Source: Luteimonas suaedae (GTDB lineage Bacteria > Pseudomonadota > Gammaproteobacteria > Xanthomonadales > Xanthomonadaceae). Taken from it: DNA of 64,000 nucleotides. The stretch is from positions 620,001 through 684,000 of the forward strand of contig NZ_VSSP01000001.1 in the NCBI RefSeq assembly GCF_008312895.1, written 5' to 3'. The position numbers and the translations under genes are program-made. Every line of letters begins with the position of its first letter. Within the stretch, counting starts at the first letter, position 1. Under the pieces are notes generated by a model, which worked only from the letters and a program-made list of their open reading frames with translations, did no database searches and was not told where the DNA came from. Shown in pieces: positions 13,425 through 26,755 of this stretch.

Positions 13425-13996
13425 TCGCGATCGGCGCCTCGGCCGGCGGTACAGAGGCGATCCGCGTCGTGCTCGAGCGGATGCCTGCCGATGCCCCCGC
13501 GATCGTGTTCACGCAACACATCCCGGCCGGCTTCAGCAAGCCCTTCGCCGAACGCCTCGACCGGCTTTCGGCGATGTCGGTGCGCCAGGCCGAGGACGGC
13601 GAAGCGATCCTGCCCGGCCACGTCTATTTGCCGCCCGGGGATCGCCACCTCGCCGTCGTCCGAGACGGCGCCCATTGGCGTTGCCGGAGCGATGCCGGAC
13701 CGCCAGTCAACCGCCATCGACCCTCGGTGGACGTGCTGTTCCACTCGGTCGCACGCAGCGCCGGCCGCAACGCCATCGGCGTATTGCTGACCGGGATGGG
13801 CGACGACGGCGCCCGCGGACTGCTGGAAATGCACCGGGTCGGCGCCGCCACCCTGGTCCAGGACGAGAACAGCAGCGTGGTCTGGGGCATGCCGGGCAGC
13901 GCATGCCGGCTCGGTGCCGCACAGCAGGTCCTGCCGCTGCACGGGATCGCCGCGCGACTGCTCGAACTGGCCGCGCCGCAACCCGACGCCGCCTGA
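13421..13996 (+). CDS. cheB: CheB catalytic (protein-glutamate methylesterase) domain without receiver domain
   Basis: The sequence from about 13391 is the esterase domain of CheB: catalytic Ser in [10 protein letters not shown], His in TQHIPAGF and Asp in [10 protein letters not shown] are all present. A normal CheB (~350 residues) starts with a ~120-residue receiver domain; none is present, because the upstream DNA codes for the preceding receptor in another frame. TTG 13421 is a possible start (191 residues) and overlaps the receptor stop as TTGA; GTG 13268 is in frame but lies inside receptor coding sequence. A one-base insertion near 13381 would instead fuse it in frame to the receptor. 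It is probably the remnant of an internal deletion. Confidence 0.75.
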   Translation: MIAIGASAGGTEAIRVVLERMPADAPAIVFTQHIPAGFSKPFAERLDRLSAMSVRQAEDGEAILPGHVYLPPGDRHLAVVRDGAHWRCRSDAGPPVNRHRPSVDVLFHSVARSAGRNAIGVLLTGMGDDGARGLLEMHRVGAATLVQDENSSVVWGMPGSACRLGAAQQVLPLHGIAARLLELAAPQPDAA

Positions 13997-14010
13997 GCCG
14001 GGTCGCCCGC

Positions 14011-14412
14011 TCAGACCGACGGCACGATCAGTTTCAGGCCCTTGAAGTAGTCGCGGAAGAAACGTGCATCACGGGTGATCAGCCCGTTGCACTGCAGCAG
14101 TGCGTGCGCGCCAATCAGGAAGTCCGGTACCGCGCGGGCGCGGCTGCCGCCACGCTGGCGATGCCGGCGCTGCATCTCACCGGCGCGCAGCGCCGACTTC
14201 GCCTCCAGCGGATGGAAGCGGATGCTCATCTCCTCGAGCACCGACAGGGCCTCGGCGCCGTCCTTGAGCGCACTGCAGACCTCGGCCAGCACCACGTCGC
14301 AGACCACGACCGGCCCGCTGCCCAGGCACTGTCGCAGGCACAGCTCCGCGGCGCCGGCATGGGGGCCGTCGGCCAGCAGGTCGACCAGCACAGGTGTGTC
14401 GATGGCGATCAT
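14011..14412 (-). CDS. vapC: PIN-domain toxin, VapC-like
   Basis: A 133-residue PIN-domain ribonuclease of the type II toxin class. The acidic residues expected for metal binding are visible: Asp5 in MIAIDTPVLVDLL, Glu in VLAEVCSALK, and Asp in VPDFLIGAHAL and ITRDARFF. It lies 24 bases downstream of an AbrB-type antitoxin on the same strand, the usual antitoxin-toxin order. Function as an active toxin is inferred from family and layout. Confidence 0.88.
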   Translation of the reverse strand: MIAIDTPVLVDLLADGPHAGAAELCLRQCLGSGPVVVCDVVLAEVCSALKDGAEALSVLEEMSIRFHPLEAKSALRAGEMQRRHRQRGGSRARAVPDFLIGAHALLQCNGLITRDARFFRDYFKGLKLIVPSV

Positions 14413-14436
14413 CGGCTTGCCACGGTCGGTGTCGGA

Positions 14437-14682
14437 TCAGGGGTCGAGCGGGTCGCCGGGAGCGCGCCCGCGGATCGTCTTCAGGGCGTCGTCGGTATCG
14501 GCGAACCCGTCGAGCCGGAACCGCCCGCGCGCGCGCGAGATGGCATCGTCGACACTCTTGCGCAGGATGATCCGGCCATTTTCCAGCTCGACCTTGAGGA
14601 TCGTGCCCTTGCTCAAGCCCAGCGCATCGCGCACGGCCTTCGGCAGCGTGATCTGTCCACGTTCGGCAACGGTCGCTTCCAT
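14437..14682 (-). CDS. vapB: AbrB/SpoVT-type antitoxin, VapB-like
   Basis: An 81-residue protein whose first half is an AbrB-type DNA-binding domain (AERGQITLPKAVRDALGL, then GRIILRKS near residue 37) and whose tail would bind the toxin. ATG 14682 is preferred; an in-frame ATG at 14733 would add 17 residues but runs into the candidate operator. The pair is divergent from acnA, sharing a ~140-base A+T-richer gap with three spaced CATACT repeats. Confidence 0.88.
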   Translation of the reverse strand: MEATVAERGQITLPKAVRDALGLSKGTILKVELENGRIILRKSVDDAISRARGRFRLDGFADTDDALKTIRGRAPGDPLDP

Positions 14683-14723
14683 CGGGGCTCTCCGCGGCAT
14701 AACCGGAATATGCGGGAAGTCTA

Positions 14724-14757
14724 CATACTTCATTTTTCATACTCAATCGGGCATACT
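14724..14757. promoter_or_regulatory. three CATACT direct repeats with 14-base period
   Basis: CATACT begins at 14724, 14738 and 14752, so the spacing is exactly 14 in both steps. The repeats lie between the divergent vapB and acnA starts, in sequence markedly richer in A and T than its surroundings. This is a plausible operator for the VapBC complex or a regulator of acnA; binding is inferred. Confidence 0.45.
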
Positions 14758-14823
14758 TTCCCGTCACGACCCCCCGGCGACAATGCCCGGGCGCCCTGCC
14801 CCCAGCCACAGGAGCCTTCGCCC

Positions 14824-17595
<2,772 letters not shown>

Positions 17596-17638
17596 CCGGC
17601 CTTCTGACGGGCGGAAGCCCAGCCCGCCGCAGCGCGAC

Positions 17639-18115
17639 CTACCCGCCTTCGGCGGCGCCCACGGACGTCCAGCGGAGACTGGTCATGCGCCAGTCGCCGT
17701 CCACCAGGCGCCATCCGCTCTCGACCTGGTAGACGCGCGCGGCGTCCGGAAGCAGCCGCCCGGAACCGGCAGTCAGCGCCGCGCTGAAGCGTACGGTCGC
17801 GCGCTCGCCATGCAACGCCACCTCGCGCGGCCCGAGCGTCACACCGACGACGTCGTGGCGCATGAAATGGAGCGTCGCCAGACGGCGGGCGCCAGCGCGG
17901 TCCATGCCTTCCGGGCCGATGAAGTCGTCGGCCAGCCATTGCTGCAGGGCGCCGGCGTCGCGCGACTCGATCGCCTCCTCCATGTCGTCCACCGCTTCGC
18001 GAAGCGCCTGCTCCGGCAGCGGCCTTGCGCAGCCGGCCGGGCCGAGCACGGCCGCCGCACACAGCCAACCGGCCAACGCGACCATCGCACTCCGTTTGCC
18101 CGCCATCGCCTGCAT
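17639..18115 (-). CDS. small exported protein, NTF2/DUF4440-like, possible lipoprotein
   Basis: A 158-residue protein with an N-terminal hydrophobic signal (about residues 10-28) ending in GPAGC, which could be a weak lipobox (Pro at -3 is unusual). The remainder looks like a cone-shaped NTF2 fold: helix-rich AVDDMEEAIESRDAGALQQW followed by strands such as VESGWRLVDGDWRM. No catalytic role can be assigned. ATG 18106 is an alternative start. It is convergent with acnA, 43 bases from its stop. Confidence 0.75.
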   Translation of the reverse strand: MQAMAGKRSAMVALAGWLCAAAVLGPAGCARPLPEQALREAVDDMEEAIESRDAGALQQWLADDFIGPEGMDRAGARRLATLHFMRHDVVGVTLGPREVALHGERATVRFSAALTAGSGRLLPDAARVYQVESGWRLVDGDWRMTSLRWTSVGAAEGG

Positions 18116-18274
18116 CCCGCCGCCTCCCCGCCTCCCCGTGTTCCGGCACGAGCTTAGCGCGCCGCGAGTGGCGATGCAGTCGCCTTGCCAGCCCCTAGAG
18201 CCTATGCTCCAATCCGGGACACAACGCACACGGCGCATCGCAAGCGCCGGTCGACAATCAGGGAGGGGATCCGC

Positions 18275-19951
18275 ATGACCATCGAACGCCCGTGGTTGCA
18301 GCAGTATCCAGCCGGTGTTCCGTCGGAGATCGATGTCGACGAGTTTCCGTCGATCCCGGCCGTGCTGCAGGGCGCGATCGACAATTACGGCGATCGCCCC
18401 GCCTTCTCCAACCTGGGCAAGACCCTGACGTACCACGAGATCGACACCCTCAGCCGCCAGTTCGCCGGCTACCTGCTGGGCGAACTCAAGCTCAAGAAGG
18501 GCGACCGGGTGGCGATCATGATGCCCAACTGCCTGCAGTATCCGATCGCGACGTTCGGCATCCTGCGCGCCGGCCTGACCGTGGTCAACGTCAACCCGAT
18601 GTACACGGTGCGCGAGCTCAAGCACCAGCTGGCCGACTCCGGCGTCAGCGTCATCCTGGTGCTCGACAACTTCGGCGACACGGTGCAGAAGGCGCTGGCC
18701 GACGCGCCGGTCCGCCAGGTGATCACCACCGGCCTGGGCGACATGCTCGGCTTCCCGAAGGGCGCGATCGTCAACTTCGTGCTGAAGTACGTCAAGAAGA
18801 TGGTGCCCGACTACGACATTCCGGGCGCGATCCGTTTCCGCGATGCCCTGACGCTCGGGCGGATGCATGCCCTGCCGGACGTCTCGATCACGCCGGACGA
18901 CATCGCCTTCCTGCAGTACACCGGCGGCACCACCGGCGTCGCCAAGGGCGCGATGCTGACCCATCGCAACCTGGTGGCCAACATGCAGCAGGCCGCGGCC
19001 TGGATCGGCAACGATCTCGAGCTCGGCAACGAGATCATCATCACCGCGCTGCCGCTGTATCACATCTTCGCGCTGACGGCGAACGGCCTGGTGTTCATGA
19101 AGCTCGGCGGGCACAACTACCTGATCACTAATCCGCGCGACATGCCCGGCTTCGTGAAGGAGTTGAAGGGGGTGAGGTTCACCGCGATCACCGGCGTCAA
19201 CACCCTGTTCAACGGCCTGCTCAACACGCCCGGCTTCGACCAGATCGACTTTTCCCCGCTCAAGCTCACGCTGGGCGGCGGCATGGCGGTGCAGCGCGCG
19301 GTGGCCGAGCGCTGGAAGCAGACCACCGGCGTCCCGCTGATCGAGGCCTACGGCCTGACCGAGACCTCGCCGGCCGCCTGCATCAACCCGATGAACCTGA
19401 CCGACTACAACGGCGCCATCGGCCTGCCGGTGCCCTCGACCGACGCCTGCATCAAGGACGACGAAGGCAACATGCTGCCGACCGGCGAGGTCGGCGAGCT
19501 TTGCATCAAGGGTCCGCAGGTGATGAAGGGCTACTGGCAACGCCCGGAGGAAACCGGGAAGGCCATCGACGCCGACGGCTGGCTGCACACCGGCGACATG
19601 GCGAAGATGGACGCGGACGGCTTCTTCTACATCGTCGACCGCAAGAAGGACATGATCCTGGTTTCGGGCTTCAACGTGTACCCGAACGAGGTCGAGGACG
19701 TGATCGCGATGCTGCCGGGCGTGCTGGAAGTGGCCGCGGTGGGAGTCCCCGACGAGAAATCCGGCGAGGTGGTCAAGGTCGTGATCGTCAAGAAGGATCA
19801 GAGCCTCACCGCCGAACAGGTCCAGGCGCACGCCCGTGAGAACCTCACCGGCTACAAGCAGCCGCGCGTCGTGGAGTTCCGCAAAGAGCTGCCGAAGACC
19901 AACGTGGGCAAGATCCTGCGCCGGGAACTGAGGGACTCTTCCCAGTCCTGA
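18275..19951 (+). CDS. rpfB: long-chain fatty acid--CoA ligase, RpfB/FadD
   Basis: Acyl-CoA synthetase of 558 residues that activates fatty acids with ATP and CoA; in Xanthomonas RpfB feeds DSF-type fatty acids back into metabolism. AMP-binding motif YTGGTTGVAKGAM starts at residue 215; later motifs are AYGLTETSP, GWLHTGDMA and the FadD-type DRKKDMILVSGFNVYPNEVE. The C-terminal lysine region KTNVGKILRRELR is intact. The start ATG 18275 has a GGGAGGGG site. It is followed after 86 bases by the convergent rpfG; the DSF synthase gene rpfF, normally next, is not there. Confidence 0.94.
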   Translation: MTIERPWLQQYPAGVPSEIDVDEFPSIPAVLQGAIDNYGDRPAFSNLGKTLTYHEIDTLSRQFAGYLLGELKLKKGDRVAIMMPNCLQYPIATFGILRAGLTVVNVNPMYTVRELKHQLADSGVSVILVLDNFGDTVQKALADAPVRQVITTGLGDMLGFPKGAIVNFVLKYVKKMVPDYDIPGAIRFRDALTLGRMHALPDVSITPDDIAFLQYTGGTTGVAKGAMLTHRNLVANMQQAAAWIGNDLELGNEIIITALPLYHIFALTANGLVFMKLGGHNYLITNPRDMPGFVKELKGVRFTAITGVNTLFNGLLNTPGFDQIDFSPLKLTLGGGMAVQRAVAERWKQTTGVPLIEAYGLTETSPAACINPMNLTDYNGAIGLPVPSTDACIKDDEGNMLPTGEVGELCIKGPQVMKGYWQRPEETGKAIDADGWLHTGDMAKMDADGFFYIVDRKKDMILVSGFNVYPNEVEDVIAMLPGVLEVAAVGVPDEKSGEVVKVVIVKKDQSLTAEQVQAHARENLTGYKQPRVVEFRKELPKTNVGKILRRELRDSSQS

Positions 19952-20037
19952 TCCGGCGCGGCACCGCGGGCACTTCGTCCGCGCCCATCAGACCGTCGTC
20001 GGACAACATCCCGATGAGCGGCGTGCGTGCGAGACGC

Positions 20038-21096
20038 TCACTGCACGTCTTGACGGGCGGAAGTTCCCTCGAAACGGCGGGCAATCTCCTCCAGCTTGTC
20101 CTTGTTTCTCATCAGCGCATCGACGCAGCGCGGATCGAACAGCTTGCCGCTGTTGTCGGAGATGAAGGCCAGTGCCTCGTCGATCGTCCAGGCGCGCTTG
20201 TATGGGCGTATCGAGATCAGGGCATCGAACACGTCGGCGACCGCGACGATCCGGGCCTCGACCGGGATCGCCTCGCCGACCAGCCCGTCGGGATAGCCGC
20301 TGCCGTCGTAGCGTTCCTGGTGGCGCAGGGCGATGGTGGCGCTGAGCTGGATGAAGCGGTTCTGGCTGCCGCTGAGCAGGTCGTAGCCGATCTGCGGATG
20401 CTTGCGCATCAGCGCGGTCTCTTCCTCGTTGAGCGGCCCGGGTTTCATCAGCAGCGCATCGGGGATGGCGATCTTGCCGATGTCGTGCAGCGGCGCTGCC
20501 AGTTCGATCATCCGCACCTCGTCCTCGAACAGTCCCATCTCGTCGGCGACCAGACCGGCGATATGGGCCACGCGTTCGAGGTTGGCGCTGGTGCCGGCGT
20601 CGCGGTAGGCGATGGCGCGCGCCAGGCGGGTCAGGGTCTCGCGCTCGCGTTCCTCGACCTCGTGCATGCTCGACAGCAAGCGCTGCTCCAGCGACAAGGC
20701 GCGCTGCTTCACCGACTCGGAGTGCTGGCGCAGCTGCAGCAGGTTGCGGCAACGCGCGCGCAGTTCGCGCGGGCGGATCGGCTTGACCAGGAAGTCGATC
20801 ACGCCGGCGTCGAGCGCCGCCTGCCGGACCGGCTCGTCGCCCACCACCGTGACCAGCACGATCGGCACGTCGCGATGCAGCAGCGGACGCCGGAAGCGGC
20901 GCGCGAACTCGAGTCCGTCGATGCCCGGCATCCGGTAGTCGAGCAGCAGCAGGTCGGGCCGGTTGTCGTGGCACCACTGCAGCGCCACCTGCGGGTCGCC
21001 GAAGTCGAGAACCGCGAGCTCCGGACTGATGTCCTCGAGGATGTGCCGCAGCATGGTACGCGCGGACGTCTGGTCGTCGACGATGACGATATTCAC
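20038..21096 (-). CDS. rpfG: two-component response regulator with HD-GYP domain, RpfG
   Basis: Receiver plus cyclic-di-GMP phosphodiesterase. The 352-residue protein starts at GTG 21096 (VNIVIVDDQT). The receiver domain has the phospho-acceptor Asp53 in LLLLDYRMPGIDG and Lys105 in FLVKPI. The HD-GYP domain has the metal-binding pair H204-D205 in APLHDIGKIAIPD, HP at 233-234 and RHQERYDGSGYPDG (GYP at 267-269), so it should be active. In Xanthomonas, RpfG is phosphorylated by RpfC; the rpfC gene that normally follows it is absent, so its input kinase must be elsewhere or replaced. lysS lies upstream on the same strand. Confidence 0.93.
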   Translation of the reverse strand: MNIVIVDDQTSARTMLRHILEDISPELAVLDFGDPQVALQWCHDNRPDLLLLDYRMPGIDGLEFARRFRRPLLHRDVPIVLVTVVGDEPVRQAALDAGVIDFLVKPIRPRELRARCRNLLQLRQHSESVKQRALSLEQRLLSSMHEVEERERETLTRLARAIAYRDAGTSANLERVAHIAGLVADEMGLFEDEVRMIELAAPLHDIGKIAIPDALLMKPGPLNEEETALMRKHPQIGYDLLSGSQNRFIQLSATIALRHQERYDGSGYPDGLVGEAIPVEARIVAVADVFDALISIRPYKRAWTIDEALAFISDNSGKLFDPRCVDALMRNKDKLEEIARRFEGTSARQDVQ

Positions 21097-21265
21097 ATCG
21101 CAGTCTCGTTGGCTGGAACCGATCCCCCCGGACGGTTCCGGATAGTTGCCGGTCTCACGGGTGGCAAGCAAGTCCCATGCCTCGCAAGTCCGCGTGAAAT
21201 CAGGGCGTTCCCCACTTTGGGAATAGACATTACCGCGCCGTTGGGACAGCAGCTGACCGGCAGGG

Positions 21266-22795
<1,530 letters not shown>

Positions 22796-22807
22796 GGGAG
22801 CGGAGTC

Positions 22808-22891
22808 TGTGGGAGTGGTGGCGGCATGCCGCCGCCGGGAAGTCGCAAGTGTGGGCAAGGCCTCCGGGTCGCGACTTCCGTCGCTCCCACA
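22808..22891. repeat. REP-like palindromic element between prfB and lysS
   Basis: Nested inverted pairs: TGTGGGAG (22808-22815) with CTCCCACA (22884-22891), and GGAAGTCGC (22838-22846) with GCGACTTCC (22871-22879); inside lies the 14-base palindrome GGCGGCATGCCGCC (22820-22833). No T-run follows, so it is more like a dispersed REP element than a terminator. Confidence 0.65.
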
Positions 22892-22910
22892 TGGCCGGGA
22901 AAGCGGAGGA

Positions 22911-24039
22911 TCACACCGCGTCGGAGCGTTTGGAACCCGCCTCCAGGCCGGACTTCAGGCTGGCCTCCACGAACTCGTCCAGGTCGCCGTCGAGCACCTT
23001 CTGGGTATCGCTGCGCTCGATGCCGGTGCGCAGGTCCTTGATCCGCGACTGGTCCAGCACGTAGTTGCGGATCTGGCTGCCCCAGCCGATGTCGGACTTG
23101 GTGGCTTCCACCGCGTCGCGCTCGGCGTTGCGCTTCTGCACTTCCAGTTCGTACAGCTTGGCCGCCAGCATCTTCATCGCGGTGTCGCGGTTGGCATGCT
23201 GGCTGCGGCCGGTCTGGCAGGCCACCACGATGCCGGTGGGCACGTGGGTGATGCGCACCGCGGATTCGGTCTTGTTGACGTGCTGGCCGCCGGCGCCGGA
23301 CGAGCGGTACACGTCGGTCCTGAGGTCGGCGGGATTGATGTCGATGTCGATGTCGTCGTCGACCTCGGGCGCGACGAACACCGAGGTGAAGCTGGTATGG
23401 CGGCGGTTGTCGGAATCGAACGGCGACTTGCGCACCAGCCGGTGCACGCCGGTCTCGGTTTTCAGCCAGCCGTAGGCGAAATCGCCCTCGACCCGGATCG
23501 TGGCCGACTTGATGCCCGCGACCTCGCCGCCGCTGACTTCCATCAGCTCGGTCTTCCAGCCGCGCGACTCGGCCCAGCGCAGGTACATGCGCAGCAGCAT
23601 CTCGGCCCAGTCCTGCGCCTCGGTGCCGCCGGCGCCGGCCTGGATGTCGACGAAGGCGGCGGCGGAATCCATCTTGCCGGAGAACATCCGCTGGAATTCG
23701 AGCTTGTCGACGCCGTCGGCGTAGCGCTCGACGTCGTCGACCACCGACTGCGCGGTGTCCTCGTCGCCCTCGGCCTCGGCCAGGTCGAGCAGTTCGCCGG
23801 CGCCGGCCAGTCCGTACCGCAGCTGGCTGAGGCCGTTGACGGTCTTGTCCAGCAACGAACGTTCGCGGCCCAAGGTCTGGGCGCGTTCCGGGTCGTTCCA
23901 GACATTGGGATCCTCGAGCTCGCGCTCTACCTCTTCGAGACGCTCACGCTTGGCGTCGTAGTCAAAGATACCCCCTCAGCGCTTCCAGCCGACCCTGCAG
24001 GTCGGCGATGCGCTGGCGGACGGGATTGAGTTCGATCAT
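22911..24039 (-). CDS. prfB: peptide chain release factor RF2, with programmed frameshift
   Basis: Recognises UAA and UGA stop codons. Translation starts at ATG 24039 (MIELNPVRQ), reads 25 codons to CTT at 23967-23965, skips one T at 23964 and continues from GAC at 23963 to the stop at 22911, giving about 375 residues. The zero-frame UGA is the autoregulatory stop. The catalytic GGQ lies in [17 protein letters not shown] and the codon-reading SPF in VRKSPFDS, which identify RF2. A plain gene caller would miss the first 25 codons. lysS follows on the same strand. Confidence 0.97.
23961..23976 (-). promoter_or_regulatory. RF2 programmed +1 frameshift site
   Basis: The minus-strand sequence AGGGGGTATCTTTGAC is the classical site: an internal Shine-Dalgarno-like AGGGGG, three bases, slippery CTT, then UGA followed by C. 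It makes RF2 synthesis respond to RF2 supply. Confidence 0.95.
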
Positions 24040-24218
24040 GGCACCTGGCCCTCGGGCATAAGCGCGGAATTCTAGCAATTTCGCGCCCATCCCTGCACCC
24101 AGGATCCACCGCAAGCGCCCGGCGCGGATCCGCGGCGGACGGCCATCTCCTGCAGGTATGATGCGACGCGGTTTCGCCGCCTCCAGGCGAACCTCTATCC
24201 AACACAAGGAGCAATCCC

Positions 24219-24962
24219 ATGCGGAGCATACATTTCACTTCCTTTCTTCTATTCGCCGGGCTGTCCGTCTCCGGTACCGCGGCGGCCATCGACCTGGGCG
24301 GAAAACTGGGTGCGGGGCTGAAGGCCGGCAAGGCACTCACGCTGTCCGACCAGGAGGTCATCGCCTCGGCCGAACAAGCCTGCGCACACATGGACGCGAG
24401 CAATCCGGTGGCGGCGCAGGACGATCCCGACGCCGTGCGCCTGGCGAGCATCACCGAGGGGCTGGCGAACGAAGACGGCCTGTCGCTGGATTTCAAGGTG
24501 TACAAGTCCGACGACGTCAACGCCTGGGCGATGGCCAACGGCTGCGTGCGGGTGTACTCGGGGCTGATGGACGTCGCCTCGGACGACGAAATCCGCGGCG
24601 TGATCGGCCATGAGATCGGCCACGTCAAACTGGGCCACACCAAGAGCAAGATGCGCACTGCCCTGCTTTCCTCCAGTGCGCGCGAAGGTCTCTCGGTCGC
24701 AGGTGGTTCGCAGGTGAGCGCACTGGCATCGGGCCGGATCGGTGAGCTCGCCGAGGGCGTCGTCAACGCGCAGTTCTCGCAGAAGGAGGAAGGCGCCGCC
24801 GACGAGTACGGCTACGGATTCATGGTGCGGCACCAGTACGACCCCAGCGCGATGGTGACCATGTTCCGCAAGCTCTCCAGCGAGGGCGGACTGATGTCCT
24901 CCCACCCCGGTTCGGAAGCGCGCGCCAGGCGCATCGAGGGGATGATCGCCGAAGGCCGTTGA
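24219..24962 (+). CDS. M48-family periplasmic metalloprotease (YggG/LoiP-like)
   Basis: A 247-residue zinc protease with a cleavable signal peptide (hydrophobic residues 6-23, cut near TAAA-ID). The zinc motif HEIGH is at residues 131-135 and the third ligand Glu is probably in EEGAADEYG. C-terminal SSHPGSEARARRIEG is typical of the M48 C subfamily. E. coli LoiP is a lipoprotein; no lipobox cysteine is seen here, so this one may be free in the periplasm. It stands alone between prfB and recJ, transcribed away from prfB. Confidence 0.88.
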   Translation: MRSIHFTSFLLFAGLSVSGTAAAIDLGGKLGAGLKAGKALTLSDQEVIASAEQACAHMDASNPVAAQDDPDAVRLASITEGLANEDGLSLDFKVYKSDDVNAWAMANGCVRVYSGLMDVASDDEIRGVIGHEIGHVKLGHTKSKMRTALLSSSAREGLSVAGGSQVSALASGRIGELAEGVVNAQFSQKEEGAADEYGYGFMVRHQYDPSAMVTMFRKLSSEGGLMSSHPGSEARARRIEGMIAEGR

Positions 24963-25012
24963 GCCTGTGCGGCCGTTGAGCCGGTGCGGCCGGCGTCGGC
25001 GGGAACGACTCG

Positions 25013-26755
25013 TCAGGCGCCGGCCGTCTCGCGATGCTCCACGATCAACTGGATCGCCTGCCCGCCGCGATAGTCGTCGGTGGCGAGGCGATAGGCCAGG
25101 CGCACGCGCTGCGACGGTTCGCCTCCGGCGGCATCCACGCCGCCGAACTGGATCGCGCCGAGCGGCTCGCGCCGGTCCGGACTGCGCAGCCGCAGCTTCA
25201 GATGCCGCTCGCCGACGATCCGCCAGTCCAGCACCTCGAACTCGCCGTCGAACAGCGGCTCCGGAAATCCCTGCCCCCAGGGGCCGCCGTCGCGCAGCGC
25301 CTCGGCATGGAAGCGGTCGAACTCGTGCGGCAGCAGCTCGCCGTCGCTGTCGAGCACCGCCTGCAGCACCGAGGCGTCGAGGCAGGCCGCGGCGTGGGCG
25401 CAGAACGCATGCTCGAAGGCCGCGAAGCGGCCGGCGTCGAGGCTGAGACCGGCGGCCATCGCATGGCCGCCGAACTTGTCCATCAGCCCCGGGTTGGCGA
25501 CATCCAGCGCGGCCAGTGCATCGCGGATGTGGAAGCCCGGGATTGAGCGCGCCGAACCACGCAGGCTGGCGCTGCCCGGTTCCGCCGGCGCGAACGCGAT
25601 CACCGGCCGGTGCAGGCGCTCCTTCAGCTTGGAGGCGACCAGGCCGATCACGCCCGGGTGCCAGTCCGGATCGAACAGGCACAGCACCGCGGGCGCCATG
25701 GCGGCGAGATCGGCCGGCAGGCGCGATGCGATCGCCGCTTCGGCCTCGTCGACCATCGTCTGCTGCACGCCGCGACGCTCGGCGTTGATGCCGTCGAGCC
25801 GCCGCGCCAGCGCCATGGCCGTCGCATCGTCCTCGCACAACAGGCACTCGATGCCGAGCGCCATGTCCTGCAACCGACCGGCGGCATTCACCCGCGGCGC
25901 GACCGCGAAGCCGATGTCGGCCGCGGTCAGCCGCGACGCCTGTCGCCCCGAGACCTCGATCAGCGCACGCAGCCCCGGACAGCCCTGCCCGGCGCGCAGG
26001 CGCTGCAGCCCGGCGGCGACCAGGGCGCGGTTGTTGGCATCCAGCGGCACCAGGTCGGCGACGGTACCGACTGCGACCAGGTCGAGCAGCGTGCGCAGGT
26101 CCGGATCGGCGCCGGTCAACGCGCCGCGCGTCCGCAGCAAGCCGCGCAGCGCCAGCAGCACGTAGAAGATCACGCCGACGCCGGCCAGCGCCTTGCTGGG
26201 GAAGCCGTCGCCGGCGAGGTTCGGGTTGACGATCACGTCCGCCGGCGGCAGTCGCTCGCCCGGCAGGTGGTGGTCGGTGACCAGCACCCGCCAGCCACGC
26301 GCCTTGGCCGCCGTCACGCCGGCATGGCAGGCGATGCCGTGGTCGACGGTGAGCAGCAGTTCCGGATCCAGCGCCGCGAGTTCGTCCACCAGCGCCGGCG
26401 ACAGCCCATAGCCGTGGATCACGCGATTCGGCACCGCCGGCAGCACGTTGCGCGCGCCGAGCATGCGCAGGCCGCGTACCGCCACCGCGCAGGCGGTGGC
26501 GCCGTCGCAGTCGAAGTCGCCGACCACCACGATCCGGCGGCCGTCGGCAACGGCATCGGCCAGCAACGCCGCCGCATCGGCGATGCCGGTGAGCGTGTCC
26601 GGCGGCAGCAGCCGCGACAGCCGCGGCTGCGCGAGCACGGCATCGACGATGCCGCGGGCGGCGTAGATGCGGCGCAGCAGCGGCGGCACGTGCCCGGGCC
26701 AGTCTCCGGCTATCGCGGCGACAGCGCGGCGGCGGATGTGGCGCGTCGGCGTCAT
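25013..26755 (-). CDS. recJ: single-stranded-DNA exonuclease RecJ
   Basis: 5'-3' exonuclease used in recombination and mismatch repair. The 580-residue protein has the DHH-family motifs: DFDCDG at residues 80-85, TVDHGI near 145, VTDHHLPG near 167, and the DHHA1-domain GGHAMAAG near 455. The start ATG 26755 overlaps the rpfE stop by four bases, so the pair is coupled. The RecJ-RpfE-GreA neighbourhood is conserved in Xanthomonas-type rpf loci. Confidence 0.96.
   Translation of the reverse strand: MTPTRHIRRRAVAAIAGDWPGHVPPLLRRIYAARGIVDAVLAQPRLSRLLPPDTLTGIADAAALLADAVADGRRIVVVGDFDCDGATACAVAVRGLRMLGARNVLPAVPNRVIHGYGLSPALVDELAALDPELLLTVDHGIACHAGVTAAKARGWRVLVTDHHLPGERLPPADVIVNPNLAGDGFPSKALAGVGVIFYVLLALRGLLRTRGALTGADPDLRTLLDLVAVGTVADLVPLDANNRALVAAGLQRLRAGQGCPGLRALIEVSGRQASRLTAADIGFAVAPRVNAAGRLQDMALGIECLLCEDDATAMALARRLDGINAERRGVQQTMVDEAEAAIASRLPADLAAMAPAVLCLFDPDWHPGVIGLVASKLKERLHRPVIAFAPAEPGSASLRGSARSIPGFHIRDALAALDVANPGLMDKFGGHAMAAGLSLDAGRFAAFEHAFCAHAAACLDASVLQAVLDSDGELLPHEFDRFHAEALRDGGPWGQGFPEPLFDGEFEVLDWRIVGERHLKLRLRSPDRREPLGAIQFGGVDAAGGEPSQRVRLAYRLATDDYRGGQAIQLIVEHRETAGA

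Noticed and set aside
13675..14823. 1306-residue open frame ending in acnA, starting far upstream
   Set aside because: The protein-like part begins at ATG 14824 with a GGAG site; the earlier part overlaps CheB and antisense vapBC.
19952..20037. Remnant of rpfF or rpfC between rpfB and rpfG
   Set aside because: The 86 bases show no sequence resembling either gene in any frame.
22808..22891. Rho-independent terminator of prfB
   Set aside because: Strong stems but no T-run on either strand and genes on both sides are co-directional, so it is called a REP-like repeat.
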